From Escarpia spicata (Eukaryota > Annelida > Polychaeta > Sabellida > Siboglinidae), in assembly GCA_963995525.1 (NCBI GenBank), contig OZ023213.1, positions 15,920,033-15,984,032 on the forward strand: a DNA stretch of 64,000 nt, in the 5' to 3' direction. Below the pieces are notes generated by a model. It worked only from the letters and a program-made list of their open reading frames with translations. It did not search any database and was not told the origin of the DNA. A program made the position numbers and the translations under genes. Below are positions 34,801-45,287 of the stretch, in pieces (position 1 is the stretch's first letter; every line of letters begins with the position of its first letter).

Positions 34801-35375
34801 ATACTCTCTCATATTGATACATATTTCATGCACAAACAGATGTGGACAGAAATTGTGTGCCAAAATATGCATCTACAAAACAACCTACACAAATGGTTGT
34901 TGCTTACATCTCGGTGATATATCAGTTGTTTATGACATTGAACTGTGTGTTATTTTGAATGTGTTACTGTGCATATAGGGTTAAATAACAAATGATGATG
35001 TCAAATACATTTGTTCAGAAACAAGATTGGGTCACTATAATAAGTTATCACTTGTCTATTGAAATGTATGAACATCATTTATTTTAAAAAGTATGTACTA
35101 TCTAGCGTAGAACAGTACCTAAGACGGATATCAGATAACAAAGACATAAGCCAATTTTGTTGGAGGAGCAATGGCATAAATGTTTTGTGTTTCTTTTACA
35201 GCCCAACTGCTATGCGAAGATCATCAATGTTGATGCTCTGAAGAAGATCGTGATCTATTCTCGGCGTGAGATCAAGGTGAACGAGGAGGTCACCTACGAC
35301 TACAAGTTCCCGATCGAGGACAAGAAGATTCCGTGTTTCTGTGGCGCACCGTGCTGCAAAGGATCATTAAACTGA
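19838..35375 (+). CDS. SETD1: SETD1-type histone H3K4 methyltransferase (16 coding exons)
   Basis: Coding exons: 19838-19868, 19998-20131, 21363-21458, 21844-22014, 23461-23560, 24216-26254, 26888-27076, 27403-27475, 27937-28035, 28498-28630, 29107-29193, 30425-31584, 32606-32727, 33389-33517, 33986-34243, 35202-35375. They sum to 4,995 nt (1,664 residues) with all phases consistent, near the length of human SETD1A/B. Order: N-terminal [11 protein letters not shown] block, RRM (about 88-178), disordered R/D- and P-rich region, acidic stretch, N-SET (about 1,370-1,420), Win motif [12 protein letters not shown], post-SET ending CKGSLN. As catalytic subunit of nuclear COMPASS with WDR5, RBBP5, ASH2L, DPY30, CXXC1 and WDR82 it would methylate histone H3 lysine 4 at active promoters (family knowledge). 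Exon 1 and its ATG are inferred from splice phase. Confidence 0.95.
19998..20131 (+). CDS. SETD1: SETD1 coding exon 2
   Basis: Acceptor TTTCAG. It encodes [20 protein letters not shown], matching the conserved N-terminal SETD1 block just before the RRM. Donor GTAATA. Confidence 0.9.
21363..21458 (+). CDS. SETD1: SETD1 coding exon 3
   Basis: Encodes [20 protein letters not shown] and ends [10 protein letters not shown], the linker leading into the RRM. Phase 0 on both sides. Confidence 0.9.
21844..22014 (+). CDS. SETD1: SETD1 coding exon 4, RRM first half
   Basis: Encodes [20 protein letters not shown] and ends [12 protein letters not shown], the first RNA-recognition-motif strands as in SETD1A/B. 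Donor GTAAGT, phase 0. Confidence 0.95.
22258..23281. mobile_element. Non-autonomous hAT-like DNA transposon in SETD1 intron 4
   Basis: A 1,024-bp element with inverted ends CAGACATGGGGTCAAATACA and the complementary CCCCATGTCTG end. It is flanked by a perfect 8-bp duplication ACCATTTT at 22,250-22,257 and 23,282-23,289. Subterminal regions repeat GTATTTGAATAC-like words. No transposase is encoded. End structure and 8-bp duplication point to hAT. Confidence 0.85.
23461..23560 (+). CDS. SETD1: SETD1 coding exon 5, RRM second half
   Basis: Encodes [20 protein letters not shown] and ends VIVDSM, completing the RRM. Acceptor TTGTAG, donor GTATGC, phase 1. Confidence 0.93.
23856..24115. repeat. 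21-bp minisatellite in SETD1 intron 5
   Basis: About 12 copies of TATACTCCAGTTGTATAAAG plus one base. Because 21 is a multiple of 3 the array is open in several frames on both strands, giving spurious ORFs (repeats such as YNWSI and YSSCI). Confidence 0.95.
24216..26254 (+). CDS. SETD1: SETD1 coding exon 6, large low-complexity exon
   Basis: A 2,039-nt exon (residues about 178-857). It opens with [13 protein letters not shown], then an S/T/P-rich part, an R/D/W-rich part of RDR and DW repeats (about 370-470), and a proline-rich part with [14 protein letters not shown] units. It ends with a conserved helical piece, [20 protein letters not shown], as in SETD1 proteins. GC content rises sharply against the AT-rich introns. 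Other-frame ORFs here are shadows. Confidence 0.95.
26888..27076 (+). CDS. SETD1: SETD1 coding exon 7
   Basis: Encodes [20 protein letters not shown] and ends [12 protein letters not shown], resembling the SETD1 segment with LRGALRLPSF. Phase 0 on both sides. Confidence 0.88.
27403..27475 (+). CDS. SETD1: SETD1 coding exon 8
   Basis: Encodes [20 protein letters not shown] then PEGS. Donor G/GTAAAT, phase 1. Confidence 0.82.
27937..28035 (+). CDS. SETD1: SETD1 coding exon 9
   Basis: Encodes [20 protein letters not shown] and ends DKSGSESD, an acidic linker. Phase 1 on both sides. Confidence 0.82.
28498..28630 (+). CDS. SETD1: SETD1 coding exon 10, acidic tract
   Basis: Encodes [20 protein letters not shown] and further E/D/S residues, ending AEMQTD. 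Acceptor GATGTAG, donor GTAAGC, phase 2. Confidence 0.85.
29107..29193 (+). CDS. SETD1: SETD1 coding exon 11
   Basis: Encodes [20 protein letters not shown] and ends KPKLEN. Acceptor TTTCAG, donor GTAAAT. Its phase fits exons 10 and 12. Confidence 0.8.
30425..31584 (+). CDS. SETD1: SETD1 coding exon 12, linker and N-SET
   Basis: A 1,160-nt exon, mostly disordered acidic linker with basic patches (TKKRARKRT). Near its end it encodes the N-SET domain: [20 protein letters not shown] and [11 protein letters not shown], close to SETD1A/B N-SET. It is followed by PKKKRRH, a probable nuclear localisation signal. Donor G/GTAAGG. Confidence 0.95.
32030..32390 (-). mobile_element. SINE-like retroposon R2, minus-strand copy in SETD1 intron 12
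   Basis: The reverse complement aligns with 9,670-10,033 and 13,368-13,611, including the 14-bp arms of the potential hairpin. No clear target-site duplication was seen around it. Confidence 0.75.
32606..32727 (+). CDS. SETD1: SETD1 coding exon 13, WDR5-binding Win motif
   Basis: Encodes [20 protein letters not shown] and more. GSAR-TEGYY matches the Win motif of SETD1/MLL proteins, whose arginine inserts into WDR5. Donor TTT/GTGAGT, phase 0. Confidence 0.93.
32955..33372. repeat. ~22-bp minisatellite in SETD1 intron 13
   Basis: Imperfect repeats of ACATTGTGTCACTACATCAT then GT run almost to the acceptor of exon 14. They create long but meaningless open frames (CHYIMY-like repeats). Confidence 0.9.
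33389..33517 (+). CDS. SETD1: SETD1 coding exon 14
   Basis: Encodes [20 protein letters not shown] and ends [10 protein letters not shown], the segment before SET (compare DLLKLNQLK of SETD1A). Acceptor CTCCAG, donor GTTGGT, phase 0. Confidence 0.93.
33986..34243 (+). CDS. SETD1: SETD1 coding exon 15, SET domain core
   Basis: Encodes [50 protein letters not shown] and ends ARFINHSCN. The WGLFA, EYVGQ and NHSCN motifs that bind S-adenosylmethionine and the lysine channel are intact. Donor GTGAGT. Confidence 0.97.
35202..35375 (+). CDS. SETD1: SETD1 coding exon 16, SET end and post-SET
   Basis: Encodes [20 protein letters not shown], the [12 protein letters not shown] motif with the catalytic tyrosine, and the post-SET zinc cluster [14 protein letters not shown], which keeps CxCx4C. 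Ends at TGA 35,373-35,375. Confidence 0.97.
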   Translation, partial: PNCYAKIINVDALKKIVIYSRREIKVNEEVTYDYKFPIEDKKIPCFCGAPCCKGSLN

Positions 35376-35390
35376 GGTCAAGAGGTCATT

Positions 35391-36070
35391 ATTGGCTGTG
35401 GGAGATCATTGAACCGAGGTTGAAAGTGTCATGGAAGTGATCTGAGGATCATTGAACAGTACCAGGAAGTGTCATCAAAGTGTGGTGATGATGCTGAGTG
35501 AGATCCTGTGGGTCATTTAATTGTGTGAAGGGAAATTTTGGATCATTGAACTGTTGGGAACTGAGGATCATTAGACTGGTGGAAATTGAGGGTCATTGAA
35601 CTGTGGTGGAAATTGATGATCATTCAACTGGTGTGTGAGGATCGTTGAACTGTGGTGGAAACTGATGATCATTCAACTGTGGTGTAAACTGAGTATTGTT
35701 GAACTATAGTGGAAACTGGGGATCTTTGAACTGTGGTGGAAACCAAGGATCATTCAACTGTGGTGGAAATGAAGGATCATTAAACTGTAGTGAAAACTGA
35801 AGATAATTTAACTGTGATGGAAACTAAGGATCACTGAACTGTGGTGGAAACCGCGGATCATTGAACTGTGGTATAAATTGAGGATCATTGAATAGGTGGC
35901 AACCGGGGATCATTGAACTGTGGTGGAAACTGAGGATCATTAATGGGGTTGGAAACAAAGGATCTTTGAATTGGGTGGAAACTGAGGATCATTGAACTGG
36001 GGTGGAAACAGGATCATTAATAATTGAACTGTGGTGGAAACTGAGGATCATTGAACTGTGGCGGAAAATG
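35391..36070 (+). repeat. ~27-30-bp minisatellite in the SETD1 3' UTR
   Basis: Degenerate repeats of GGATCATTGAACTGTGGTGG with AAACTGA follow the stop codon at once. The last codons and stop, GGATCATTAAACTGAGG, read like one unit. The region lies upstream of the poly(A) signal and so should be transcribed. Confidence 0.88.
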
Positions 36071-36916
36071 ATGCCACAATGAGTTTCTCAAAGAAAATTG
36101 AAAGCATTACAAAGGTACTGTGACCTTTGATGACAGGGCTCATTGATCTCAGGTACATGTAGTTGAACAGAGTTGCAGGACTTGGAAAACTAGTTGAACT
36201 GATACACTTCACTGGAGTTAGATTATTTAACTGGGATAGCTGTCAGTAGCTTCAGAGGGCTGCTGAAGTCAGCAGCTGCAGATAGCTAGTGAGAATGTGT
36301 CTCGGACTGCAAGTGGACCGATTTTGCAGCACTGGACCGCTGCATGTCAACATGTTACTAAGCACAAAGGGACTCAACTTAGTGGCAATATCACAAAACA
36401 TTCTGCAGCGCTGTAATGTTACAAAAAACTTACTGTAGATGTGATTGTAAAATCGTCAGTCGAACTGGATCTTGTATATTTCTGTTGTGTTCATTTATGA
36501 CCTGACAATGGGTGTTTTGCCTGGGAGGATGTATTACTGGCTGTTCTAAGTTAGTACTTATGGAGTCGGAACAGGCAGCCAAGAATCAAGGTTATACATG
36601 CACTATTGACCAAGGCAATGGATGGGAATTTTTTTCCGTCAACCAAGCAGCATTTTTATTTTCTGTTACCAGGATTCTGTCGTAGTGTAGATTAACAGTG
36701 CACACAAACTGGACTTCCTCCAAAGATGCCTTCCTGGTCGGAATGACAGCAATCATCTTGGTGTGTAAATTTACGGCTATACATCGGATAGTGTGTTGCA
36801 TTGGGGGGTGTTTACAGTAAGACTGATTTGTTGGACAGATGTTACCGAGTTGTTGAGTTGCAAAAGTGGCAGAGCTTTTGTCGTGTAAATATAGTGTTTC
36901 TTTGTACAGTTTTGTA

Positions 36917-36922
36917 AATAAA
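36917..36922 (+). terminator. SETD1: SETD1 candidate poly(A) signal
   Basis: AATAAA in a T/A-rich context about 1.5 kb after the stop codon. No earlier AATAAA was seen in the 3' UTR. Confidence 0.6.
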
Positions 36923-37840
36923 ATACACAACATGCCATTCATGTTTTTAACAGGTGTTTAATGTTTTTGTGATTTGCAATAGAAAATGGAAGACAAAAAC
37001 CGGTTCTAATAAAGAATTCCTTATCACTTTAATTTTGAAACGAAACTAATATTCACTGCCGTTTGTTTAGTATTTATATTGTCACCAATACAAACTACTA
37101 GTCTTCATCCAATGATACCATCACTGCATAGATTTCAATTTTCAGAGATTTTTGCGGTACTAATTCCATGAAATTGAATTCTTGCAAGACATCAAATTCT
37201 GTTGACTAAATTTCTTGAAATTCCAATTTTATTTCTTCTGAGTTAACTTTCTCTTTTTATATCATGTTAGCTCAAAATGTTCAAACCTCTTAATGCAATC
37301 AATCCCACAGAACAATTTATACCACTGATTTTAAATTGGTGTTAAATGGCATACTTCTACCCTGGGCAAATTGGATTGTTATATATACACTACTGATGCA
37401 TACAGTTGCAGTCCCATCTTTTAAAACGGTCGTTTGCATTTCACACAGCTCTAGACAGCAGAAGTTAAAACAGCATTTACCTGCCAATACCTTACCAAAT
37501 CGATTGATTAGAAGAGATCAGTGCATGCAAGCCGTTTAACAAGATTGCCATCCAGTGCTACAAGCTCCGGACGGCATGCGGACAAGAAAGACTGGTTTAT
37601 CGAGAGTCCAACAATTTTCCATCTACTTATAGCTCGCCCTCCCCAGATAGCTGTCAATTTAATTTTTTTACATATTCACATAGCATCAACACAATCATGA
37701 AATAATTTGTTCCAGTCATTTATTGTCCTCTGTGAGAATTAGTATTTTCTCACATCTAACCTACGCTGTTCTTTGACTAATGCCACATTGTTCCCTCTAG
37801 TTGAAATTTAGGAAATTATCTATTTGATATGACCCACAAT
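36923..37840. other. Intergenic stretch, nothing recognised
   Basis: AT-rich sequence between the SETD1 3' end and a LINE. No exon, repeat or RNA gene is supported. Confidence 0.5.
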
Positions 37841-37841
37841 T

Positions 37842-39525
37842 GAACTTATGATAATGTCATTGGAGTTCTAAGAACCACCGATGTAAACAAAGCATGCGGT
37901 CCTGACAATATATCCGGTGTAATCCTTAGGGAATGTGCTGCCGAATTAGCAGGTCCACTAACTATGCTTTTTAATATGTCCTTAAACTGTGGAACTTTTC
38001 CAACTTGTTTTAAAAGGGCAAATGTTGTTCTTGTATACAAGAAGGGAGATAAACGGAATGTGTGCAACTACAGACCTATCTCTCTCTTACCGCTATTTAG
38101 CAAAGTTTTTGAGAAAGTCGTATACGACTCGTTGTATGAGCATGTGCGTAACACAATTTCGGGCAGCCAACACGGATTTGTGAGGTGTAGAAGTACAGTA
38201 TCTAATGTAGCTTGTTACTTGAACACAATTTCTGAATCTATTGACAACAAGAAACAGGTTGATTCTGTTTATTTGGATTTCAGTAAAGCCTTTGATTTAG
38301 TATGCCACCCATTGTTAATTCACAAGCTTAGATCATATGGCTATTCCGGGCAATGCATAGAGTGGTTGCAGTCTTACCTTGTCAATCGAAAACAACGCGT
38401 GGTTCTTGAAGGCAAAACATCTGACTGGAAGCCAGTGTTTACAAATTGGACCACTTCTGTTTATCTTGTATGTTAACGAACTCATTAATCATGTTGATTC
38501 ATGTGAAATGTCATTGTATGCTGATGATTCCAAATTATTTAAAGAAATTACGTCTGTGACCGATTATCAGTTGGTGCAGAAGGATCTGGACAGTGTATGT
38601 CTTTGGTGTGAGACATGACACCTTAAACTTAATGTTGAGAAATGCTGCATAATGTTATTCACTAACAAAAAGAAATGTATATCCTTTGACTACACGATTT
38701 TAAGCCAGTCTCTGCCCAAGGTCACCGCTGTCAAAGATGTCGGTATCACATTGACTAACAGTTTGACTTTTAATGATCATATTAATCGTTGTGTTTGTAA
38801 AGCTTTTAAGATGAGTGGTTTTATTAAGCGCGTTTGCACAACATTTACTGATGTACAGGCTTTGCGATCCTTGTATATATCTCTAGTTAGAAGCCAGTTG
38901 GAGTATTGCAGTGTTATCTGGAATCCCTGGCAACATACGTTTATTGATAAAATCGAACGAGTTCAAAAGAAATTCATGAAATATCTGTTACAAATCCAAA
39001 TTACAGTACTCCTCTGACAGTTATCCTGAGCTTTGCCATCATTTTAGACTACCTTCCATTCAACATCGTAGGCAAGTTGCAGATCTTATGTTTTTACATA
39101 AGTGTGTGCACTCCCAACTAGACTCGTCGTATATCTGGTAGGGGCTATCCAATTTCACTCTCCTTCACGATCTCTACGAAACTAAACCCCTTTTGAGTTT
39201 CCAATAGCAGAATCAGCATTAGAAAATACTGTGAATAGATGTATTACTACTTTCAACACATTGTATTTAAATGATCCAACTTATGATATATATTCAGGAG
39301 CTGAACCATTTAAATCCTCAATTCAAAAACATTTCTATGTATAACATATGTTTGCCTGGTATATTTGTTGTTGATATTGTGTGGTTTTTAAGTCCTTATT
39401 GTTCTTATTGTTTTTATGATTCTATTATTGTTTTATTATTTATATGTATTATTTCAGTTATCAGTCCTGTTACTGGGTCCACTGGACCTGTTGGAATCTG
39501 AATAAATACAATACAATACAATTGC
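37842..39525 (+). mobile_element. 5'-truncated LINE, reverse-transcriptase part, degenerate
   Basis: Frames in order encode NKACGPDNISGVIL, VCNYRPISLLPLFSKVFEK, VYLDFSKAFD, GPLLFILYVNELI, SLYADDSKLF and LEYCSVIWNPW, the non-LTR RT blocks. The block before GPLLF, normally GVPQGS, is missing and the frame changes there (about 38,450). Further stops at about 38,615 and after 39,017 show it is dead. The 3' end is AATACAATACAATACAAT, a short tandem tail. Endonuclease and 5' parts are absent. Confidence 0.92.
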
Positions 39526-39529
39526 TCGT

Positions 39530-40090
39530 ACACAGATAAAAACATGTTAGAATAAAAAAATACACAATTGATGATTTGTACATATCGACATAACAGTGTG
39601 CATACAGGTAGTAATTTAAGGTACGCTAGAATGGATCCAGAACAAAACCCCAATGGACAAAACCCCAACCTCATATTTCAAATGTGGACAAGACCCCAAC
39701 TCTGCCTAGAATGTTTTGGTGTATCATAAATTGTTTATGTATACATTATATACTGTTATTTAAATAAAAGTATTAAAAATATAAAAACAATTAGTAATGC
39801 ACTTCAGTTTTTAAATCCAATGTTGTTGATAGATTATTATAATCTTCAATTAAGGGTATAATAATTAAAATAAACAATAACAGCATGGCTTAGGTAAGTA
39901 CATATCCCTTTGAGTATAATTACATGTTTGATTTTTACTTTCAACTTCTCGACTGTTCAAGAATTTCTAGAAGGTGTTGGTGTCTGTATCAGGTTTGAAT
40001 AGATGTAATGTGTGTACATTCGATCTTTGTTATTAATATCAAATTAGTTGTTCAATTATTGTTGAATAAATGCAATTGTATATATTTCAA
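39530..40090. other. AT-rich spacer, nothing recognised
   Basis: Lies between the LINE tail and the 38-bp satellite, with no supported feature. The words AACAAAACCCCAAT/GACAAAACCCCAAC recur twice near 39,640-39,670. Confidence 0.4.
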
Positions 40091-40091
40091 T

Positions 40092-42822
40092 ACCTTTACT
40101 TTTCTCCCATACTTACACAATACACCAATAGTTTTACTTTCTCCCATACTTACACAATACACCAATAGTTTTACTTTCTACCACACTTACACAATACACA
40201 AATAGTTTTACTCTTCTCCCACACTTACACAATACACCAATAGTTTTACTCTTCTCCCACACTTACACAATACACCAATAGTTTTACTCTTCTCCCACAC
40301 TTACACAATACACCAATAGTTTTACTTTTCTCCCACACTTACACAATACACCAATAGTTTTACTCTTCTCCCACACTTACACAATACACCAATAGTTTTA
40401 CTTTTCTCCCACACTTACACAATACACCAATAGTTTTACTTTTCTCCCATACTTACACAATACACCAATAGTTTTACTCTTCTCCCACACTTACACAATG
40501 CACTAATAGTTTTACTCTTCTTACACAATGCACCAATAGTTTTACTCTTCTCCCACACTTACACAATACACCAATAGTTTTACTTTTCTCCCACACTTAC
40601 ACAATACACCAATAGTTTTACTTTTCTCCCATACTTACACAATACACCAATAGTTTTACTCTTCTCCCACACTTACACAATACACCAATAGTTTTACTCT
40701 TCTCCCACACTTACACAATGCACTAATAGTTTTACTCTTCTCCCACACTTACACAATACACCAATAGTTTTACTCTTCTCCCACACTTACACAATGCACC
40801 AATAGTTTTACTCTTCTCCCACACTTACACAATGCACCAATAGTTTTACTCTTCTCCCACACTTACACAATACACCAATAGTTTTACTCTTCTCCCACAC
40901 TTACACAATGCACCAATAGTTTTACTCTTCTCCCACACTTACACAATACACCAATAGTTTTACTCTTCTCCCATACTTACACAATACACCAATAGTTTTA
41001 CTTTCTACCACACTTACACAATACACCAATAGTTTTACTCTTCTCCCACACTTACACAATGCACCAATAGTTTTACTCTTCACCCACACTTACACAATGC
41101 ACCAATAGTTTTACTCTTCTCCCACACTTACACAATGCACCAATAGCTTTACTCTTTACCCACACTTACACAATGCACCAATAGCTTTACTCTTTACCCA
41201 CACTTACACAATACACCAATAGTTTTACTCTTCTCCCACACTTACACAATGCACCAATAGCTTTACTCTTCACCCACACTTACACAATGCACCAATAGTT
41301 TTACTCTTCTCCCACACTTACACAATGCACCAATAGTTTTACTCTTCTCCCACACTTACACAATGCACCAATAGTTTTACTCTTCTCCCACACTTACACA
41401 ATGCACCAACAGTTTTACTCTTTACCCACACTTACACAATACACCAATAGTTTTACTCTTCTCCCACACTTGCACAATACACCAATAGTTTTACTCTTCT
41501 CCCACACTTACACAATGCACCAATAGTTTTACTCTTCTCCCACACTTACATAATGCACCAATAGTTTTACTCTTCTCCCACACTTACACAATACATCAAT
41601 AGCTTTACTCTTTACCCACACTTACACAATACACCAATAGTTTTACTCTTCTCCCACACTTACACAATGCACCAATAGTTTTACTCTTCTCCCACACTTA
41701 CACAATGCACCAATAGTTTTACTCTTCTCCCACACTTACACAATACACCAATAGCTTTACTCTTTACCCATACTTACACAATGCACCAATAGTTTTACTC
41801 TTCTCCCACACTTACACAATACACCAATAGTTTTACTCTTCTCCCACACTTGCACAATGCACCAATAGTTTTACTCTTCTCCCACACTTACACAATACAC
41901 CAATAGCTTTACTCTTTACCCACACTTACACAATACACCAATAGTTTTACTCTTCTCCCACACTTACACAATACACCAATAGTTTTACTCTTCTCCCACA
42001 CTTACACAATACACCAATAGTTTTACTCTTCTCCCACACTTACACAATACACCAATAGTTTTACTCTTCTCCCACACTTACACAATGCACCAATAGTTTT
42101 ACTCTTCTCCCACACTTACACAATACACCAATAGCTTTACTCTTCACCCACACTTACACAATGCACCAATAGTTTTACTCTTCTCCCACACTTACACAAT
42201 ACACCAATAGTTTTACTCTTCTCCCACACTTACACAATGCACCAATAGTTTTACTCTTCTCCCACACTTACACAATACACCAATAGCTTTACTCTTTACC
42301 CACACTTACACAATGCACCAATAGCTTTACTCTTCTCCCACACTTACACAATACACCAATAGCTTTACTCTTTACCCACACTTACACAATGCACCAATAG
42401 TTTTACTCTTCTCCCACACTTACACAATACACCAATAGCTTTACTCTTTACCCACACTTACACAATGCACCAATAGCTTTACTCTTTACCCACACTTACA
42501 CAATGCACCAATAGTTTTACTCTTCTCCCACACTTACACAATACACCAATAGCTTTACTCTTTACCCACACTTACACAATGCACCAATAGCTTTACTCTT
42601 TACCCACACTTACACAATACACCAATAGTTTTACTCTTCTCCCACACTTGCCCAATGCACCAATAGTTTTACTCTTCTCCCACACTTACACAATGCACCA
42701 ACAGTTTTACTCTTTACCCACACTTACACAATACACCAATAGTTTTACTCTTCTCCCACACTTACACAATACACCAATAGTTTTACTCTTCTCCCACACT
42801 TACACATTGCACCAACAGTTTT
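40092..42822. repeat. 38-bp satellite array (~72 copies)
   Basis: The unit TTTTACTCTTCTCCCACACT then TACACAATACACCAATAG repeats for 2.7 kb with very few length changes. Two linked variants exist: units with AGTTTTACTCTTCTCC and units with AGCTTTACTCTTTACC. The second kind occurs mainly between 41,140 and 42,610. Confidence 0.97.
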
Positions 42823-43463
42823 GTTTTGTAAAAAAAAATTCAGTACGAAATTGCTCAATGTATATGTACATATACACCGAGAAAGTCTAGGCACTCCTAG
42901 GCTCAGCATTGGGGTTTTGTCCTCACATCACTACTTTAATAAAATATCCATTTGGTGTACTGAACAATGGTATTTTCATTAACCTTGATAAAAACAGCAA
43001 GAATTCAGGACCGATCGTAGCAACAGAAAGTACATATCAAAAGGAATTCAAACCGTTATTTAATCACTATGAAGCACTTGACTCCGTCTTGAGTAAATTG
43101 CTAGCAATCCAAATGCAATTGACTCTCTTTTGGATAGAGAGAACTTCATTTCAGTGAGTGAGTAACTAACCGAAGATTCTCTTGACACCCCGGAGGGCTC
43201 CAGACGAGAACAACTTGTACTCTGTAGTACTTAGACATTTAAGTTGTAGACGTAGTTGTGCTATGCAACGATACCTGAATACGTACATCAACGTGGATGA
43301 CTTTACACATAGGAGTAGACCAAATGGAATATACTTATACCTAGGCATAGCCATTTGGGACATTATTATATATATTATCAGCACACGCACACACGCACGT
43401 CTAGATTAACTGGGCGGAATCCTGCATGTATATTGATAAGGATATCATTGAACATTTGATATG
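42823..43463. other. Non-coding stretch between satellite and LTR element
   Basis: No recognisable feature. Short ORFs on both strands lack domains, and there is a small CA-rich patch at about 43,380-43,400. Confidence 0.4.
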
Positions 43464-43468
43464 CATAT

Positions 43469-43634
43469 TGTTGTGTATTGTGGAGTTTGCATGTTTAAGG
43501 AGACAGGTTATGAATAGTAATCAACTACACATGAGGTTGGTTGTATCCCAGAGTGCCTCTAGTGTGCATTGTAGAAACGGTACAAAACACGGACGGACAC
43601 TTACAACTAGTACCCGTCACATCAATACACAACA
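43469..43634 (-). repeat. LTR of the Gypsy element (3' LTR, 166 bp)
   Basis: Bounded by a perfect 12-bp inverted repeat TGTTGTGTATTG/CAATACACAACA. It contains 88 bp absent from the other LTR. Confidence 0.9.
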
Positions 43635-43719
43635 TTTCTCCACCTTAAAATAGAACTATTCTAAAGAACCATCTGCGACTAATATAGCAAGCTTATACTA
43701 AGAGTAACTGGGTGAATAA

Positions 43720-44096
43720 TCACAAATTCAACTTAACACCAGGTTTTATAGCTCGCGATGAACGCCTGACAGCAGCTGGCGACTGAAGGACAGTCGGTGT
43801 TGGTGGCCCTAACCCGTTAGGTGCCTTAGGTGCTTGTTTGTGCCCTCCATGACCTACTGGATCGACCGGATCGACCACCACAGGCTCTGGCTCACGACAA
43901 TGGGAGGTGCAATCGCGACATCGCTCCAACCTTCTGGTGTTGCTGGGTGGTCATCATTCGCGACCATGTGGTCCACATGAACGGATCGCCTCCTGTTTCC
44001 TGGCAGTCTGACCAAATATGTCAGTGGCCCTAAAACTCTGACGACCGTTCCCCGTGTCCACTTCTCCATTCCTCCTCTCATGTTTCTGACACTCAC
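43720..44096 (-). pseudogene. Integrase C-terminal region of the Gypsy element
   Basis: The frame encodes KWTRGTVVRVLGPLTYLVRL and RRSVHVDHMVAN, the GPxxY/F-type region at the end of Ty3/Gypsy integrases, then a low-complexity tail in a second frame (RRSSRAIKPG). Confidence 0.8.
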
Positions 44097-44139
44097 TCTC
44101 TGGCAGACGTCGAACTTGCGAAGGTGTGAATGAGGTCCA

Positions 44140-44747
44140 TCATGCTGTTATGTTTGCTTTAATTGCCGATCTTGCACTTTTGCTTCGAGGCTGAGTTTCG
44201 TCATCGCAAGTCTGTGAACGACTATCCACCACGACAAGGAAGTTCTGTCCGTCTCTTTCTGCAAAATCCACATGGATACGTTCCCATGGTCCCGTAGCCC
44301 CCGGCCATGGCACCAGTGGTGATACCTTCGGCGTGCTCGCTACCTGGCTGCATTCCCGACAGTTTGGGACACAGTCCTCGATATCCGCATCAAGGCCAGG
44401 CCACCAGACGAAGCTTTTAACGATCGACTTCATGCTGACCATGCCCGGATGCATCACATGCAGTTCTCGTAGTATATTTTCTCTGAATACTGCTGGATTG
44501 ACTACTCTCCTCCCCCAGAGAAGACAACCATCTTCCAACGACAATTCATTTTTTGCATCGATATGCATTCATCGGTTGAGTTTGGCCAGCCTCGCAGTGT
44601 GAATTCATAGACCTTGGTCAACGTAGGATCCTTTCTGGTAGCCCCTTCAATCACTTTAGCCGTTACTGGAAGTTCGGCCACCGACAACATGCTGACTGCT
44701 GCCACCGTTTCATCAGGATCAGCCGACTCGGGCGATCCCACCGGCAA
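44140..44747 (-). pseudogene. Integrase N-terminal part of the Gypsy element, core deleted
   Basis: Shows the zinc-binding HHCC arrangement (LHVMHPG ... CVPNCRECSQ) and the first two acidic residues of the core (HVDFAE, VVVDS). The sequence then breaks, and the rest of the core with the catalytic Glu is missing before 44,096. A frame change lies near 44,510-44,560. Confidence 0.88.
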
Positions 44748-44804
44748 TCTGCTCAGTGCATCTGCTTTCGCATTTTCTTTTGATGACTTGAATTGGATCT
44801 GATA

Positions 44805-45278
44805 TTAATAACCCGCCAGTATCAGAGCCCATCGCTGTATCCGAGCCGCAGCCATCGTAGGTACGCCAGTCTTATCTCCGAAGATGCGAACCAGTGGACG
44901 ATGATCCGTCACCAGTGTGAAAAAGCGACCAAACAAGCAGAGATGAAACTTCTTCACTCCGTATATTATCGCCAAGGCCTCCTTTTCGATCTGCGAGTGA
45001 TTTTTCTCGGTTTTGCTCAGTGTTCGCAAGGCGAATGCTATCGGCTTCTCTGATCCATCCTTCATTTTGTGGCTATTGACTGCGCCAATACCATACTGAC
45101 TCGTACCGGTAGCCAATATCAGCTCTTTTCTCTGGTCATAGTGCGTGAGGATGGTGCAACTCGACAGTACTCTTTTGCACTGAGTGAATGCTGCCTCACA
45201 TTCCTCATCCCAGGACCACTTGACCCCTGCCTGAAGACGTCTGAAGAGAGGCACCAGCATCGAGAACAAATTGGCCAT
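44805..45278 (-). pseudogene. RNase H region of the Gypsy element
   Basis: Contains EKEALAIIYGVKKFHLCLFG and TDHRPLVRIF, typical of Ty3/Gypsy RNase H. The first catalytic aspartate of the usual DAS motif is replaced (LATGTSQYG). Stops separate it from RT on one side and integrase on the other. Confidence 0.88.
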
Positions 45279-45287
45279 GAACTTCGC

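Noticed and set aside
40092..42822. CRISPR-like array
   Set aside because: Units are contiguous 38-bp repeats without unique spacers, in an animal genome.
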